The notes under the pieces: generated by a model
Databases searched by the model: none
What the model was told of the DNA's origin: nothing
Seen by the model: the letters and a program-made list of their open reading frames with translations, nothing else
Shown here: positions 8,276-19,464 of the stretch, piece by piece
Position numbering within the stretch: the first letter of the stretch is position 1
Layout: each line of letters starts with the position of its first letter
Assembly: GCF_946902045.1 (NCBI RefSeq)
Contig: NZ_OX336253.1
Span: 1,364,001-1,428,000, forward strand
From: Neisseria sp. Marseille-Q5346
GTDB lineage: Bacteria > Pseudomonadota > Gammaproteobacteria > Burkholderiales > Neisseriaceae
Reading direction: 5' to 3'
DNA: 64,000 nt
Program-made: the position numbers and the translations under genes

Positions 8276-9226
8276 ATGAAACCGCTCCATATTGTCGTCC
8301 TCGACCGCGATACCCTCGTCAACCGCCCGTTTGACTTTGATTTTCCACATACATTGAGCAGCTACGGCACAACCGAAGCACACGAAACGCTGGAGCGCAT
8401 CCGCGGCGCAGACATTGTGATTACCAACAAAGTCGTGATTTCCGCCCAAGCATTTGCCGAAAATCCACAACTCAAGCTGGTTGCCGTTACGGCGACAGGC
8501 GTCAATAATGTGGACGTTGAGGCTGCCAAACAAAATGGCACGGCAGTGTGCAATATCCGCGCTTACGGCAATGAATCCGTGGCGGAACACGCGTTTATGA
8601 TGATGATTACCCTGATGCGCAACCTGCCTGCCTACCAGCGCGACGTTGCGGCAGGCTTATGGGAAAACTCGCCGTTTTTCTGTCACCTCGGCGCACCGAT
8701 GCGCGATTTAAACGGTAAAACGCTGGCGATTTTCGGGCGCGGCAATATCGGTAAAACGCTGGCAACTTATGCTCAGGCTTTCAAAATGAATGTCGTGTTC
8801 GCCGAACATAAAAATGCCCAAAGCGTCCGCGACGGTTATGTTTCCTTTGACGAAGCCATCCGCTCTGCCGATGTCGTGTCGCTTAATTGCCCACTTACGC
8901 CGCAAACGGCAAACATGATAGGCGAAGCCGAATTGCAGCAAATGAAACCCGGCGCCATCCTCATCAACTGCGGTCGCGGCGGCTTGGTCGATGAAGCCGC
9001 TTTGGTTGCGGCGTTGAAATACGGCCAAATCGGCGGTGCAGGTTTTGACGTGTTGACACAAGAGCCGCCGCGCGACGGCAATCCTCTGCTGAAAGCCCGA
9101 TTGCCCAATCTCATCATCACGCCACACATTGCATGGGCAAGCCAAGAGGCCGCCAACCGTCTGTTTGACATTCTTTTGGACAACATCAACCGCTTTGTGG
9201 CCGGCAATCCGCAAAATCTGGTTTAA
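8276..9226 (+). CDS. hprA: D-2-hydroxyacid dehydrogenase (glycerate/hydroxypyruvate reductase type)
   Basis: This 316-residue NAD(P)-dependent enzyme probably interconverts hydroxypyruvate and D-glycerate. The Rossmann motif is IFGRGNIGKTLA near residue 151. The catalytic trio is visible as Arg in NCGRGGLVDEAAL, Glu in TQEPPRDGNPLL and His in TPHIAWASQEA. Family members differ mainly in substrate, so lactate or other 2-oxoacids cannot be excluded; the gene symbol follows the closest-looking branch. A weak AT-rich leader lies upstream and a DUS terminator follows. Confidence 0.85.
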   Translation: MKPLHIVVLDRDTLVNRPFDFDFPHTLSSYGTTEAHETLERIRGADIVITNKVVISAQAFAENPQLKLVAVTATGVNNVDVEAAKQNGTAVCNIRAYGNESVAEHAFMMMITLMRNLPAYQRDVAAGLWENSPFFCHLGAPMRDLNGKTLAIFGRGNIGKTLATYAQAFKMNVVFAEHKNAQSVRDGYVSFDEAIRSADVVSLNCPLTPQTANMIGEAELQQMKPGAILINCGRGGLVDEAALVAALKYGQIGGAGFDVLTQEPPRDGNPLLKARLPNLIITPHIAWASQEAANRLFDILLDNINRFVAGNPQNLV

Positions 9227-9264
9227 TCTATGGAAAACCTGTTGATAAGGTTGTGAACAATTTT

Positions 9265-9295
9265 AAAGGCCGTCTGAAATATTCAGACGGCCTTT
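9265..9295 (+). terminator. Inverted DUS terminator of the hprA-like gene
   Basis: AAAGGCCGTCTGAA and its inverse with a 3-nt spacer are followed by TTTATTAATC. Confidence 0.8.
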
Positions 9296-9373
9296 ATTAA
9301 TCTTTATTTATTTCATAAAGTTATCTATCAAATAGGTTAAATCGTTTCATTCTTCATTGTGGATAACCCTATA

Positions 9374-9406
9374 AAAATGCCGTCTAAGATACTCAGACGG
9401 CATTTT
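9374..9406 (-). terminator. Degenerate AT-dialect DUS hairpin after gnd
   Basis: AAAATGCCGTCT pairs with AGACGGCATTTT. The arms are flanked by AT (ATGCCGTCT), the meningococcal dialect, and the left arm has lost the G of CTGAA. It sits 15 bp after the gnd stop on the minus strand. Confidence 0.75.
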
Positions 9407-9421
9407 GTTTGCCTAGATAAA

Positions 9422-10870
9422 TTAAATATCGTATGTGGTTGAAGCGGTATCGCCGCCTTTGCCTGTCCAGTTGGTATGGAAAAACTCGCCGCGCGGTTTG
9501 TCGGTACGCTCGTAAGTGTGCGCGCCGAAGTAGTCGCGTTGCGCTTGCAACAGGTTGGCAGGCAGGCGCTCGGAAGTGTAGCCGTCAAGGAAGGTAATGG
9601 CGGAAGCCATGCAAGGCATCGGAATACCGCACTCGATCGCTTTGGCCACCACTTTACGCCATGCAGGCAGACAGGTTTCCAACACGCCTTTGAAATAAGG
9701 ATCGGAACCCAAGAAGACCAAATCAGGATTGGCTTCGTATGCGTCGCGGATGTTGCCCAAGAACGCGCTGCGGATGATGCAGCCTTCGCGCCACAAGAGG
9801 GCAGTATTGCCGTAATTCAATGCCCAATCGTTGTTTTCGCTGGCTTCGCGGATCAGCATAAAGCCTTGTGCATAAGAAATAATTTTGGATGCCAACAGGG
9901 ATTGGCGCAAAGCATCTACCCATGCGGCTTTATCGCCTTCAATCGGGGTAATGGTTTTGCCAAACAGGCTGTTTGCTTGGGCGCGTTGGTCTTTAAACGC
10001 GGACACGCAACGTGCAAACACGGCTTCGGAAATCAAGGTCAACGGGATACCCAAATCGAGGGCATTGATGCCGGTCCATTTGCCTGTACCTTTTTGACCT
10101 GCGGTATCGAGGATTTTTTCGACCAAAGGTTCGCCGTTTTCATCTTTGTAACCCAAAATCGCAGCGGTAATTTCGACCAGATAAGAATCCAGTTCGGTTT
10201 TGTTCCACTCGTTGAAGATTTGGTGCATTTCATCATAAGACAGACCCAAACCGTCTTTCATGAATTGGTAGGCTTCGCAAATCAACTGCATATCGCCGTA
10301 TTCGATACCGTTGTGCACCATTTTGACGAAGTGGCCCGCACCATCGCGACCGACCCAGTCGCAGCAAGGCTCGCCTTGAGGCGTTTTGGCAGAGATGGCT
10401 TGGAAAATCGGCTTAACAGCAGGCCATGCGGCTTCATCGCCGCCAGGCATGATAGATGGGCCGTGACGCGCGCCTTCTTCACCGCCGGATACGCCGGCAC
10501 CGATGAAGCGGATGCCTTTTGCGGCCAGCTCATGTGTACGGCGGGTAGAATCAGGATAGTTGGCATTGCCGCCGTCAATAATGATGTCGCCTTGGTCCAA
10601 AAGTGGAACGAGTTGCTCGATAAAATCGTCAACAACAGAGCCAGCGCGGACCATCATCATGATTTTGCGTGGTTTTTCTAATTTATCAACCAGATCTTGC
10701 AGTGAATATGCGCCGATAATATTGGTATTTTTGGCTGCGCCGTTTAAAAAATCATCTACTTTGCTGGTCGTACGGTTGAATGCGACAACTTTAAAACCAT
10801 TGTCGTTCATGTTGAGAATCAGGTTTTGCCCCATCACGGCAAGGCCGATAACGCCAATGTCGCCTTTCAT
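9422..10870 (-). CDS. gnd: 6-phosphogluconate dehydrogenase, decarboxylating
   Basis: This 482-residue enzyme oxidatively decarboxylates 6-phosphogluconate to ribulose 5-phosphate with NADP, the last oxidative step of the pentose phosphate pathway. The N-terminal GLAVMGQNLILNM is the cofactor loop, IIDGGNANYPDS is the family signature, and LDTAGQKGTGKWT is the substrate-binding helix region. The length matches the family. GGAGTTTCACAAAATG gives the ribosome binding site. It is monocistronic and divergent from ggt across a 480-bp AT-rich region. A long open frame antisense to it is a shadow. Confidence 0.98.
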   Translation of the reverse strand: MKGDIGVIGLAVMGQNLILNMNDNGFKVVAFNRTTSKVDDFLNGAAKNTNIIGAYSLQDLVDKLEKPRKIMMMVRAGSVVDDFIEQLVPLLDQGDIIIDGGNANYPDSTRRTHELAAKGIRFIGAGVSGGEEGARHGPSIMPGGDEAAWPAVKPIFQAISAKTPQGEPCCDWVGRDGAGHFVKMVHNGIEYGDMQLICEAYQFMKDGLGLSYDEMHQIFNEWNKTELDSYLVEITAAILGYKDENGEPLVEKILDTAGQKGTGKWTGINALDLGIPLTLISEAVFARCVSAFKDQRAQANSLFGKTITPIEGDKAAWVDALRQSLLASKIISYAQGFMLIREASENNDWALNYGNTALLWREGCIIRSAFLGNIRDAYEANPDLVFLGSDPYFKGVLETCLPAWRKVVAKAIECGIPMPCMASAITFLDGYTSERLPANLLQAQRDYFGAHTYERTDKPRGEFFHTNWTGKGGDTASTTYDI

Positions 10871-11352
10871 TTTGTGAAACTCCGTTATTGATTAATTTTA
10901 TCAAGCGTAACTCTAGCTGATTTACACGTTTTTAACAATCCTTAACTTTTTAATTTTTTGAAAAGATGCCTTTACGTTTCAGACGGCCTTTGCCTTTGGG
11001 AAAACAAACTATAAATTAGATTTTAAATAATAAATAGAAGATGATATTGAGTGCTGCCCCAGCTTGTTTATAACTTTAATTACAAAAATTTTTCAAATAC
11101 TTAGCTGATATTTTTTGATGAGGATAAAGTATGGTCGGCCTTGTTTGCAGATGTGGATAAAATTTTCCTGCTGCTTTATTCTGTGGGTAACTTTTTGCCT
11201 GTGCACAATCTTAGCTTGTTTTATACTTCTTCAGTCGGAACTGATTGACTAGAGAAATAGTCAAATGGTTTTTTATTTCAAGCTATTTTCATATTTCCTT
11301 TTATTTAAGCTGGGAAAAGGCCGTCTGAAAATATTTCAATAAGGGTATGCAT
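10871..11352. other. Gene-free divergent region between gnd and ggt
   Basis: This is AT-rich, with no open frame showing coding character. It holds a perfect DnaA box (11152-11160), a one-mismatch box (TGTGGGTAA, 11182), single uptake sequences near 10978 and 11319, and promoters for both flanking genes. TTGACTAGAGAAATAGTCAA near 11244 contains a short TTGACTA...TAGTCAA inverted repeat that might be an operator. No known RNA family was recognised. Confidence 0.5.
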
Positions 11353-13122
11353 ATGAAGTTTTCCTTTAGTATTAACCTGTTATCCGTTTTGATTTTGGCC
11401 GCTTGTGCGCAACAGCCGGTTCAAAAGCCTCAAGTTGCCCTGCCCTCTGTATCTGTGGACAACCATGCGCCGGAGCAAGGAACAGGGCTGACGGAGCAGA
11501 AATTAATCCGCGCCAAGCATTATATGGCGGCGTCTGCCAATCCGCTGGCAACTGAAGCCGGTTATGAAATTTTGAAGCGCGGCGGCAGTGCGATAGATGC
11601 GATGATTGCCATGCAGACAACTTTGGGACTGGTTGAACCGCAGTCTTCCGGATTGGGCGGCGGTGCGTTTCTGGTGTATTGGGACAATAAGGCGAAAAAG
11701 CTGACGACGTTTGATGCCCGTGAAACGGCGCCGAAAGCGGCAACGCCGGAACTTTTCTTGGATGAAAACGGCAAGCCGATGGGCTTTATGAAAGCAGTGG
11801 TCGGCGGCCGTTCGGTCGGTGTACCGGGAATTCCGAAGCTGCTGGAAGATGTCCATAAGCGTTACGGCAAATTGCCGTGGGCAAGTTTGTTTGAGAAACC
11901 AATTACTTTGGCGGAACAAGGTTTTGCTGTTTCTCCGCGTATGGCGAAATCCATCGAACAAAATTTGGAACCCTTGCAACGTTATCCGCAAACCGCCGCT
12001 TACTTCCTGCCTGACGGCAAACCTTTGGCTGCGGAAACGGTTTTGAAAAATCCTGAATTTGCGCGTTCCGTACGCCTGTTGGCGGAAAAAGGCAGCGCGC
12101 CGTTTTATCAGGGCGCGCAGGCGCAGAATATTGTCCGTGCCGTTACCGGTGCTGTGGATAACCCCGGTAAAATCAGCATGGCGGATTTGAAAAACTATCA
12201 AGTTATCGAGCGTAAGCCGGTTTGTGCGCCGTATCGTGAATATGAAGTTTGCGGCATGGGCGCGCCAAGTTCCGGCGCAATCGCTTTGGGGCAGATTTTG
12301 GGCGTATTGCAGAATCAGGATATGAAAGCGTTGGGATCGGAAAATATCCACAGTTGGCGCTGGATAGGCGATGCGTCGCGGATTGCGTTTGCCGACCGTG
12401 ATTATTATGTAGGCGATCCCAAGTTTGTGAATGTTCCGACCCGAGCCATGATTTCTCAGGCTTATTTGAAACCGCGTGCCGAAGAAATCCGCAAAGCTGA
12501 CAAGGCATTGGAAACTATTCAGGCAGGCAAGTTCGACAAGGCATACGCGCAGGGCATGGCAGTAGAGCTGCCGTCCACCAGCCATTTGGTGGTTGTGGAT
12601 AAAGACGGCAACGTTGTATCGATGACGACTTCGATTGAAAACGCGTTCGGTTCGGGGCTGATGGCAAACGGCTATCTGCTCAACAACGAATTAACCGATT
12701 TTGCCTTCAATCCTGTCGGAGAGGACGGTAAAATCGTTGCCAACAGCGTGGCGGGCGGCAAACGGCCACGTTCTTCAATGGCACCGACCATCGTGATGAA
12801 AGACGGCAAGCCCTATCTGGCGGTCGGTTCGCCCGGCGGCAGCCGTATTATCGGTTTCGTCGCCAAAACACTTGTGGCACATATCGATTGGGGCATGGAC
12901 ATTCAGGCGGCAATCTCTCTGCCGAATATGCTCAATCGCGGCAGTCAGTATGAAATCGAGGAAAAAACCGCTGCGGCGGATAAAGCGGCTGCGTTGGAAA
13001 AATTAGGCTACAAAGTCCAAATCCGCGATTTGAATTCCGGCGTACAAGGCATTGTAATCGGCAAAGACGGTTTGCTCGGCGGTGCCGACCCGCGCCGCGA
13101 AGGCAAAGTCATGGGCGATTGA
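11353..13122 (+). CDS. ggt: Gamma-glutamyltransferase, lipoprotein form
   Basis: This 589-residue precursor transfers or hydrolyses the gamma-glutamyl group of glutathione and related peptides. The second ATG is chosen because AAGGG lies 7 nt before it; the first ATG touches the AAGGG. The N-terminus MKFSFSINLLSVLILAAC is a lipoprotein signal (Cys18), implying membrane anchoring on the periplasmic side or surface. The large subunit follows, and self-cleavage should occur before Thr in LPSTSHLVVVDKDGN; the second Thr of the usual TTH is Ser here. Substrate motifs VAGGKRPRSSMAPT and VGSPGGSRII are intact. Two perfect DnaA boxes lie inside the gene. Confidence 0.95.
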   Translation: MKFSFSINLLSVLILAACAQQPVQKPQVALPSVSVDNHAPEQGTGLTEQKLIRAKHYMAASANPLATEAGYEILKRGGSAIDAMIAMQTTLGLVEPQSSGLGGGAFLVYWDNKAKKLTTFDARETAPKAATPELFLDENGKPMGFMKAVVGGRSVGVPGIPKLLEDVHKRYGKLPWASLFEKPITLAEQGFAVSPRMAKSIEQNLEPLQRYPQTAAYFLPDGKPLAAETVLKNPEFARSVRLLAEKGSAPFYQGAQAQNIVRAVTGAVDNPGKISMADLKNYQVIERKPVCAPYREYEVCGMGAPSSGAIALGQILGVLQNQDMKALGSENIHSWRWIGDASRIAFADRDYYVGDPKFVNVPTRAMISQAYLKPRAEEIRKADKALETIQAGKFDKAYAQGMAVELPSTSHLVVVDKDGNVVSMTTSIENAFGSGLMANGYLLNNELTDFAFNPVGEDGKIVANSVAGGKRPRSSMAPTIVMKDGKPYLAVGSPGGSRIIGFVAKTLVAHIDWGMDIQAAISLPNMLNRGSQYEIEEKTAAADKAAALEKLGYKVQIRDLNSGVQGIVIGKDGLLGGADPRREGKVMGD

Positions 13123-13140
13123 TATTGTCGGTTTGACATG

Positions 13141-13179
13141 AAAAGGCCGTCTGAAACCTAGTTGTTCAGACGGCCTTTT
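13141..13179 (+). terminator. Inverted DUS terminator of ggt
   Basis: AAAAGGCCGTCTGAA and its inverse, spaced by 9 nt, end in a T run 18 bp after the ggt stop. Confidence 0.85.
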
Positions 13180-13302
13180 AGTTTAGGAAAAAATATGGAT
13201 AAGATGTGTATAAGAATAACGTTAAATTTTAATATTTTTATTTTTCAATAAGATAAAAAGGATGAATATGTAGATAATTACTTGTGGAAAATGACATGAT
13301 TT

Positions 13303-13329
13303 AGGCCGTCTGAAAGGTTAAGACGGCCT
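13303..13329 (-). terminator. Degenerate DUS hairpin after lpxC
   Basis: AGGCCGTCT pairs with AGACGGCCT. The right arm has lost the TTC of the uptake sequence, so only a 9-bp stem remains. It lies 30 bp after the lpxC stop on the minus strand. Confidence 0.65.
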
Positions 13330-13358
13330 TTTCATTGGACTGCTTTATCTGTTTTCTA

Positions 13359-14273
13359 TCAGGCTGCCGGCAGCTCGTGAAAAGCGCTGGGCAAGTCTTC
13401 GTCATCGGCAAACTCAACCCATTCGTAAGCGCTTTCATCTGCCAAAACGGCACGCAACAGTGCATTATTGATGGCATGGCCTGATTTGTAACCTTCAAAT
13501 GCGCCGATAATCGGATGGCCGATAATGTATAAATCGCCAATCGCATCCAGGATTTTGTGGCGGACAAATTCATCAGGATAGCGCAAACCTTCCGGATTCA
13601 AAACATCCATGTCGTCAATCACGATGGCGTTGTTCAAATTGCCGCCCAGTCCGAGATTATGGGCGCGCATCATTTCCACTTCGTGCATAAAGCCGAAGGT
13701 ACGGGCGCGGGCAATCTCATCGATATAGGATTTCCCTGCAAAATCAATCTCGAAAGTAGGTGCACTGCGGTTGAATACGGGATGGTCAAACTCGATGGTT
13801 AAAGTCACTTTAAAGCCGTCATAAGGCGTAAAGCGCACCCATTTTCCGGTTTCTTTGATTTCAACGGGTTTGAGGATTCTCAAAAAACGTTTTTGGGCTT
13901 TTTGATCGACAACGCCTGCATCTTGTAAAAGGTAAATAAACGGCAGGCTGGAGCCGTCCATAATCGGAATTTCAGGCGCGTTCAATTCAATCAAGGCATT
14001 ATCGATGCCGTAGGCAGACAGAGCCGACATAATGTGTTCAATCGTGCCGATGCGAACGCCTTTATCGGTAACGATGGTTGAAGAGAGGCGGGTATCGTTA
14101 ATCAAATAAGGATTCAATTTGATTACTTCTCCCATTTCTCCACTTAAATCAGTACGGCGGAACGAAATACCGCTGTTTTCTTCGGCAGGATGCAAAGTCA
14201 GAGCGACCCTTTCGCCCGAATGCAGGCCAACGCCGGTAACGCTTACTGATTTGGCTAAAGTCCGTTGCAACAT
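13359..14273 (-). CDS. lpxC: UDP-3-O-acyl-N-acetylglucosamine deacetylase
   Basis: This 304-residue zinc enzyme catalyses the committed step of lipid A synthesis. Zinc ligands are visible: His in GTIEHIMSAL and His/Asp in VRHKILDAIGDLYI. The general acid His is in IIGAFEGYKSGHAINNALL. The start MLQRTLAKSVSVTGVGLHSG is typical, with AAAGGAAGCAATT before it. In the pathogenic Neisseria lpxC lies beside the pilin locus pilE/pilS. Here the upstream 650 bp contains no pilin gene or fragment that I can see. Confidence 0.98.
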   Translation of the reverse strand: MLQRTLAKSVSVTGVGLHSGERVALTLHPAEENSGISFRRTDLSGEMGEVIKLNPYLINDTRLSSTIVTDKGVRIGTIEHIMSALSAYGIDNALIELNAPEIPIMDGSSLPFIYLLQDAGVVDQKAQKRFLRILKPVEIKETGKWVRFTPYDGFKVTLTIEFDHPVFNRSAPTFEIDFAGKSYIDEIARARTFGFMHEVEMMRAHNLGLGGNLNNAIVIDDMDVLNPEGLRYPDEFVRHKILDAIGDLYIIGHPIIGAFEGYKSGHAINNALLRAVLADESAYEWVEFADDEDLPSAFHELPAA

Positions 14274-15929
<1,656 letters not shown>

Positions 15930-15966
15930 AGGATAACAGGCTAAATCAATCAGTCTGTGGATAATT

Positions 15967-15999
15967 AAAAGGTCGTCTGAACATTTCAGACGGCCTTTT
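15967..15999 (+). terminator. Mixed-dialect DUS terminator of gapA
   Basis: The left arm is AAAAGGTCGTCTGAA (mucosa-type dialect) and the right arm is TTCAGACGGCCTTTT (AG-DUS), so the stem contains one T-G mismatch position. A T-rich tail follows. Confidence 0.8.
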
Positions 16000-16024
16000 G
16001 TTTGTAGATAAATTCAATTTGCAA

Positions 16025-16699
16025 TCAGATTGTGGATAGTTTAATCACTGTGGCACATTTATTTTCTATCCTAAACTGCACTTCATAATCCGCAATATTC
16101 ATTACATAAATCCGTTCGGGAATATCTTGATAAGCAGGGCGAGGATCTTGGGCGATGCTTTGCTCAATGAGATGTTTTTCTTCTGTGGATAGATGTTCCG
16201 CAAGCGTACTTTCTGCCCAAACAACGTTCAATTCTTCAGGTTTGCCACTGACAAAGCCTGATGATGCGTCAGGTTTGGATTCGACAAACGGGATGTAGGG
16301 TTTGATATCCACTACCGGAGTACCGTCCAATAGGTCTGCACCGCTGCAATAGATGCGGACAGGTTTGCCTGTTTCGATACGTTCGAGTTTCAGCAGGGAT
16401 AAACCGAGATGATTGGGGCGGTGCGGGCTGCGCGTGGCAAATACGCCCATTTTTTGTTTGCCTCCAAGCCGTGGCGGACGCACCATTTGCGCCCAACCTT
16501 CATCCAATACGCCGTGGAAAATAAAATTTATCCACACATAGTCGAAATCTTCCAAGCCCCGAACGCTGTCTGCGGTAAATTCAGGAGTGAGTTCAATGCA
16601 AATTTCTGCCGCAGGAACCAAACCGGGTTGGCGGGCAATGCCGAATTTTTGTTTGTAGGGGGAATGAACGGTTGCAATAGGCGTAATCGAATAGGACAT
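16025..16699 (-). CDS. trmO: tRNA (N6-threonylcarbamoyladenosine(37)-N6)-methyltransferase TrmO
   Basis: This 224-residue TsaA/VirR-fold protein uses SAM to methylate t6A37 in threonine tRNAs. Motifs in order: TPIATVHSPYKQKFGIARQPG at the N-terminus, FDYVWINFIFH, the signature FATRSPHRPNHLGLSLLKLE, and DLLDGTPVVDIKPYIPFVES, then a C-terminal extension with IPERIYVMNIADYEVQF. Length and order match TrmO (YaeB). It is monocistronic and divergent from pncA. Two perfect DnaA boxes lie within or just upstream (16528 and 16704). Confidence 0.94.
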   Translation of the reverse strand: MSYSITPIATVHSPYKQKFGIARQPGLVPAAEICIELTPEFTADSVRGLEDFDYVWINFIFHGVLDEGWAQMVRPPRLGGKQKMGVFATRSPHRPNHLGLSLLKLERIETGKPVRIYCSGADLLDGTPVVDIKPYIPFVESKPDASSGFVSGKPEELNVVWAESTLAEHLSTEEKHLIEQSIAQDPRPAYQDIPERIYVMNIADYEVQFRIENKCATVIKLSTI

Positions 16700-16869
16700 A
16701 ATTTGTGGATAAATATTCTGTGCAAACTGTCATCATATCACAGATGTTTTCCCACATTTTGCGGTAGTAATTTGTTATAATACAAAACATTTATTCCAAA
16801 TGTCCGTATATTGGCAATAAATGAATAATTTAAATTATTTAAAATAAAATCAATAGGTTATATTAATAC

Positions 16870-17505
16870 ATGATTGTTTCTATCGATGTAGATGCACAAA
16901 AAACGTTTACGCCTTTGTGCCCGAAAGAATTACCTGTTGCCGAAGGTCATCTGATTGCGGATGAACTCAATGCCCAAGCTGCATTGGCGGATTTACGCGT
17001 GATGACGAAAGATGCGCATCATGCCGCGGCAAAATGGCTTGTGGATAATCCTGTTGATATGTTGAAACCGACAGGTTTGCCCGATGCGGATTTGACTTGG
17101 GTGTCGCATGCGATGGTTGGAACATATGGCTATGAGTTGTTGGATGGCCTGCCTTCAGCCAAAGAATACGATTATTGTGTTTGGAAAGGCGTTGATCCTG
17201 AATTACACCCCTACGGCGCATGTTTTCACGATATTGAGGAAAAGCTCAGTACAGGTTTGATCGAATGGTTGCGCTGTCAAAATGCAGATACAGTTATTGT
17301 CGGCGGTTTGGCAACGGATTATTGTGTGAAGACAACGGTTTTACAGTTGCTTAAAGGAGGGGCTTGGAAAGTCATCGTCAATCAGGCGGCTTGCCGTGGC
17401 ATTGCTCCGGAAACGGTTGAATCTGCATGGCAGGAAATGCATTCTGCCGGGGCTATTATTTTAGAAAACGCCGAAGAAATAAGAAAATACATTAATAATC
17501 AATAA
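16870..17505 (+). CDS. pncA: Nicotinamidase / isochorismatase-family amidohydrolase
   Basis: This 211-residue protein probably hydrolyses nicotinamide to nicotinate in NAD salvage. The catalytic Asp is in SIDVDAQKTFTP (residues 4-15), the metal-site region includes VSHAMVGTYGYELLDGL, and the Cys nucleophile is in GGLATDYCVKTTVLQL. The N-terminal region is unusual in that CPKELPVAEGHLIADELN replaces the more common NDF-x-P-G-G pattern, so another amide substrate is possible. The upstream gap is AT-rich with a TATAAT box at about 16776. The gene precedes waaC by 47 bp, with a parS site between them. Confidence 0.85.
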   Translation: MIVSIDVDAQKTFTPLCPKELPVAEGHLIADELNAQAALADLRVMTKDAHHAAAKWLVDNPVDMLKPTGLPDADLTWVSHAMVGTYGYELLDGLPSAKEYDYCVWKGVDPELHPYGACFHDIEEKLSTGLIEWLRCQNADTVIVGGLATDYCVKTTVLQLLKGGAWKVIVNQAACRGIAPETVESAWQEMHSAGAIILENAEEIRKYINNQ

Positions 17506-17525
17506 ATTATATTTTTAAATTCTGT

Positions 17526-17541
17526 TGTTTCACGTGAAACA
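17526..17541. promoter_or_regulatory. parS site (ParB-binding, centromere-like)
   Basis: TGTTTCACGTGAAACA is a perfect 16-bp palindrome identical to the widely conserved bacterial parS consensus. It lies between pncA and waaC, ending 11 bp before the waaC start. Confidence 0.88.
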
Positions 17542-17552
17542 TTTTCCAAAAT

Positions 17553-18521
17553 ATGAAGATTTTACTTGTCCGCTTGTCCAGTATGGGCGATTTAATTCAT
17601 ACGTTGCCCGCAGTTGAAGATTTGGCGCGACAATGTCCTGATGTGGAGCTCCATTGGCTGTGTGAGGCAGGGTTTGCAGATATCGCCCGCTTACATCCTT
17701 TTGTCAAAAAGGTTCATGTAATGAAATGGCGGCAGTGGCGCAAACAGCTTTTTCAGGCTGAAACTTGGCGTGAAATAGGCCGTCTGAAAACAGATTTACA
17801 GGTTGAATCTTTTGATTTTGTTTTAGATAGCCAAGGACTGATTAAAAGCGCATGTTTTGCCAAAATGACGAAATCCCCTATTTACGGTTTGGATAAACAC
17901 AGCGCGCGTGAAAGTTTGGCTGCCTTTGCATACAGTAAAACATTTGCCGTGCCGAAAGGCAAAAATGCGGTCTGGCGAAACCGTGAATTATTCGCCCAAG
18001 TATTTGGTTATACAATGCCTGAGACGCAGGTATTTGGTTTGTCAGTTCCTGAATCAGGCCGTCTGAAAAATTTGCAATCCCCTTATTACGTTGCTTTGCA
18101 TGCAACCAGTCGCGACAGTAAATTATGGCCGGTAGAACACTGGCGTGTATTATTGAAAAAGTTGAATGAAGAGCAACAATGCAATGTGTATCTGCCGTGG
18201 GGAAATGAAACCGAAAAAATGCGTGCCGAACAGATTGCAAGCGATTTACCGTTTGCTTCGGTTTGCGACAAAATGAATTTATTACAGGCTGCATTTTTAT
18301 TGAAAAACGCAGAGGGTATTATTGGCGTAGATACCGGACTACTGCATCTTGCCAATGCGTTGGAAAAGCCTGTTGTAGGAATTTATACAGATACAGATCC
18401 GGCCAAGACTGGCGTTCAAGTTTCGGCTTATGCAGAAAATTTAGGCGGTATTGCTCAAATTCCCAATGTTGACGAGGTTTATCAAACCTTGATGGATTGT
18501 GTTGCAGTATACGGTAAATAA
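17553..18521 (+). CDS. waaC: Lipopolysaccharide heptosyltransferase I
   Basis: This 322-residue glycosyltransferase family 9 enzyme adds the first heptose to Kdo of the lipooligosaccharide inner core at the inner membrane. The N-terminal MKILLVRLSSMGDLIHTLPA is the family hallmark, and DFVLDSQGLIKSA, LHATSRDSKLWPVEHW and GVDTGLLHLANALEKPVVGIY are the donor-site motifs. No clear Shine-Dalgarno is visible because the parS palindrome occupies the region just upstream. Two uptake-sequence cores lie inside the gene, near 17780 and 18059, encoding GRLK. Confidence 0.96.
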   Translation: MKILLVRLSSMGDLIHTLPAVEDLARQCPDVELHWLCEAGFADIARLHPFVKKVHVMKWRQWRKQLFQAETWREIGRLKTDLQVESFDFVLDSQGLIKSACFAKMTKSPIYGLDKHSARESLAAFAYSKTFAVPKGKNAVWRNRELFAQVFGYTMPETQVFGLSVPESGRLKNLQSPYYVALHATSRDSKLWPVEHWRVLLKKLNEEQQCNVYLPWGNETEKMRAEQIASDLPFASVCDKMNLLQAAFLLKNAEGIIGVDTGLLHLANALEKPVVGIYTDTDPAKTGVQVSAYAENLGGIAQIPNVDEVYQTLMDCVAVYGK

Positions 18522-18704
18522 TTGCTGGGGAGTTGGATTTATTTTCTGAGTAAATGCTTTAGAAATGATATAATTCCGCTCTATTTGCCAAGATTTATAC
18601 AAATTTGGTTTTGTCATGTTGGGAAAACCGAATTGGATTTTATATAAAGAATGTATCAAAAGCAGTATGCTTGATTTGATGGACATTCTTTTTAGGAGAA
18701 TTGA

Positions 18705-19454
18705 ATGAAAGCACTGGTCGCAGTAAAGCGCGTAGTGGACTACAACGTCAAAGTTCGTGTGAAAGCCGATGGTTCCGATGTGGATATCGGTAATGTCAAA
18801 ATGTCGATGAACCCGTTTGATGAAATCGCGGTAGAAGAAGCTGTCCGTTTGAAAGAAGCCGGAAAAGTAAGCGAGATTGTTGCTGTTTCTCTTGGCGAGA
18901 AAAAATGCGAAGAGACGTTGCGTACTGCTTTGGCGATGGGTGCCGACCGTGCGGTTCATGTTGAGACTGATGCGAAGTTGGAGCCTTTGGTCGTTGCGAA
19001 ATTGCTGAAAGCTGTTGCGGATAAAGAAAATCCGCAAATTTTACTGCTGGGCAAACAGGCAATTGACGATGACGCCAACCAAGTTGCCCAAATGCTGGCT
19101 GCGTTGTTGAATGCGGCTCAAGGTACTTTTGCATCAAAAGTGCAAATTGAAGGCGAAGAAGCATTGGTAACCCGTGAAATTGACGGCGGCGAAGAGACTG
19201 TTGCATTGAAGCTGCCTGCGGTCATCAGTGCAGATTTGCGTTTGAACGAACCACGCTTTGTCAAACTTCCTAATATCATGGCGGCAAAGAAAAAACCTTT
19301 GGAAAAATTAAGTCCTGCCGATTTAGCTGTGGATATTTCTCCGCGTTTGAATACCGTGAAATTTGCCGAACCTAAAGCACGTCAAGCCGGTGTGAAAGTG
19401 GCTGATGTTGCCGAGTTGGTTGAAAAGCTGAAAAACGAAGCCAAAGTGATCTAA
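18705..19454 (+). CDS. etfB: Electron transfer flavoprotein beta subunit
   Basis: This 249-residue subunit pairs with EtfA to carry electrons from acyl-CoA and other dehydrogenases to the ETF:quinone oxidoreductase. [20 protein letters not shown] and the [22 protein letters not shown]-binding signature are typical, as is [37 protein letters not shown] gives a strong ribosome binding site. It is followed by etfA after 10 bp, with an AGGAG site between the genes, so the two form an operon. Confidence 0.97.
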   Translation: MKALVAVKRVVDYNVKVRVKADGSDVDIGNVKMSMNPFDEIAVEEAVRLKEAGKVSEIVAVSLGEKKCEETLRTALAMGADRAVHVETDAKLEPLVVAKLLKAVADKENPQILLLGKQAIDDDANQVAQMLAALLNAAQGTFASKVQIEGEEALVTREIDGGEETVALKLPAVISADLRLNEPRFVKLPNIMAAKKKPLEKLSPADLAVDISPRLNTVKFAEPKARQAGVKVADVAELVEKLKNEAKVI

Positions 19455-19464
19455 GGAGTATGAA

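Noticed and set aside
9476..10681. 401-codon plus-strand open frame over gnd
   Set aside because: It is antisense to gnd, which has all family motifs; the product lacks any known motif and has no ribosome binding site.
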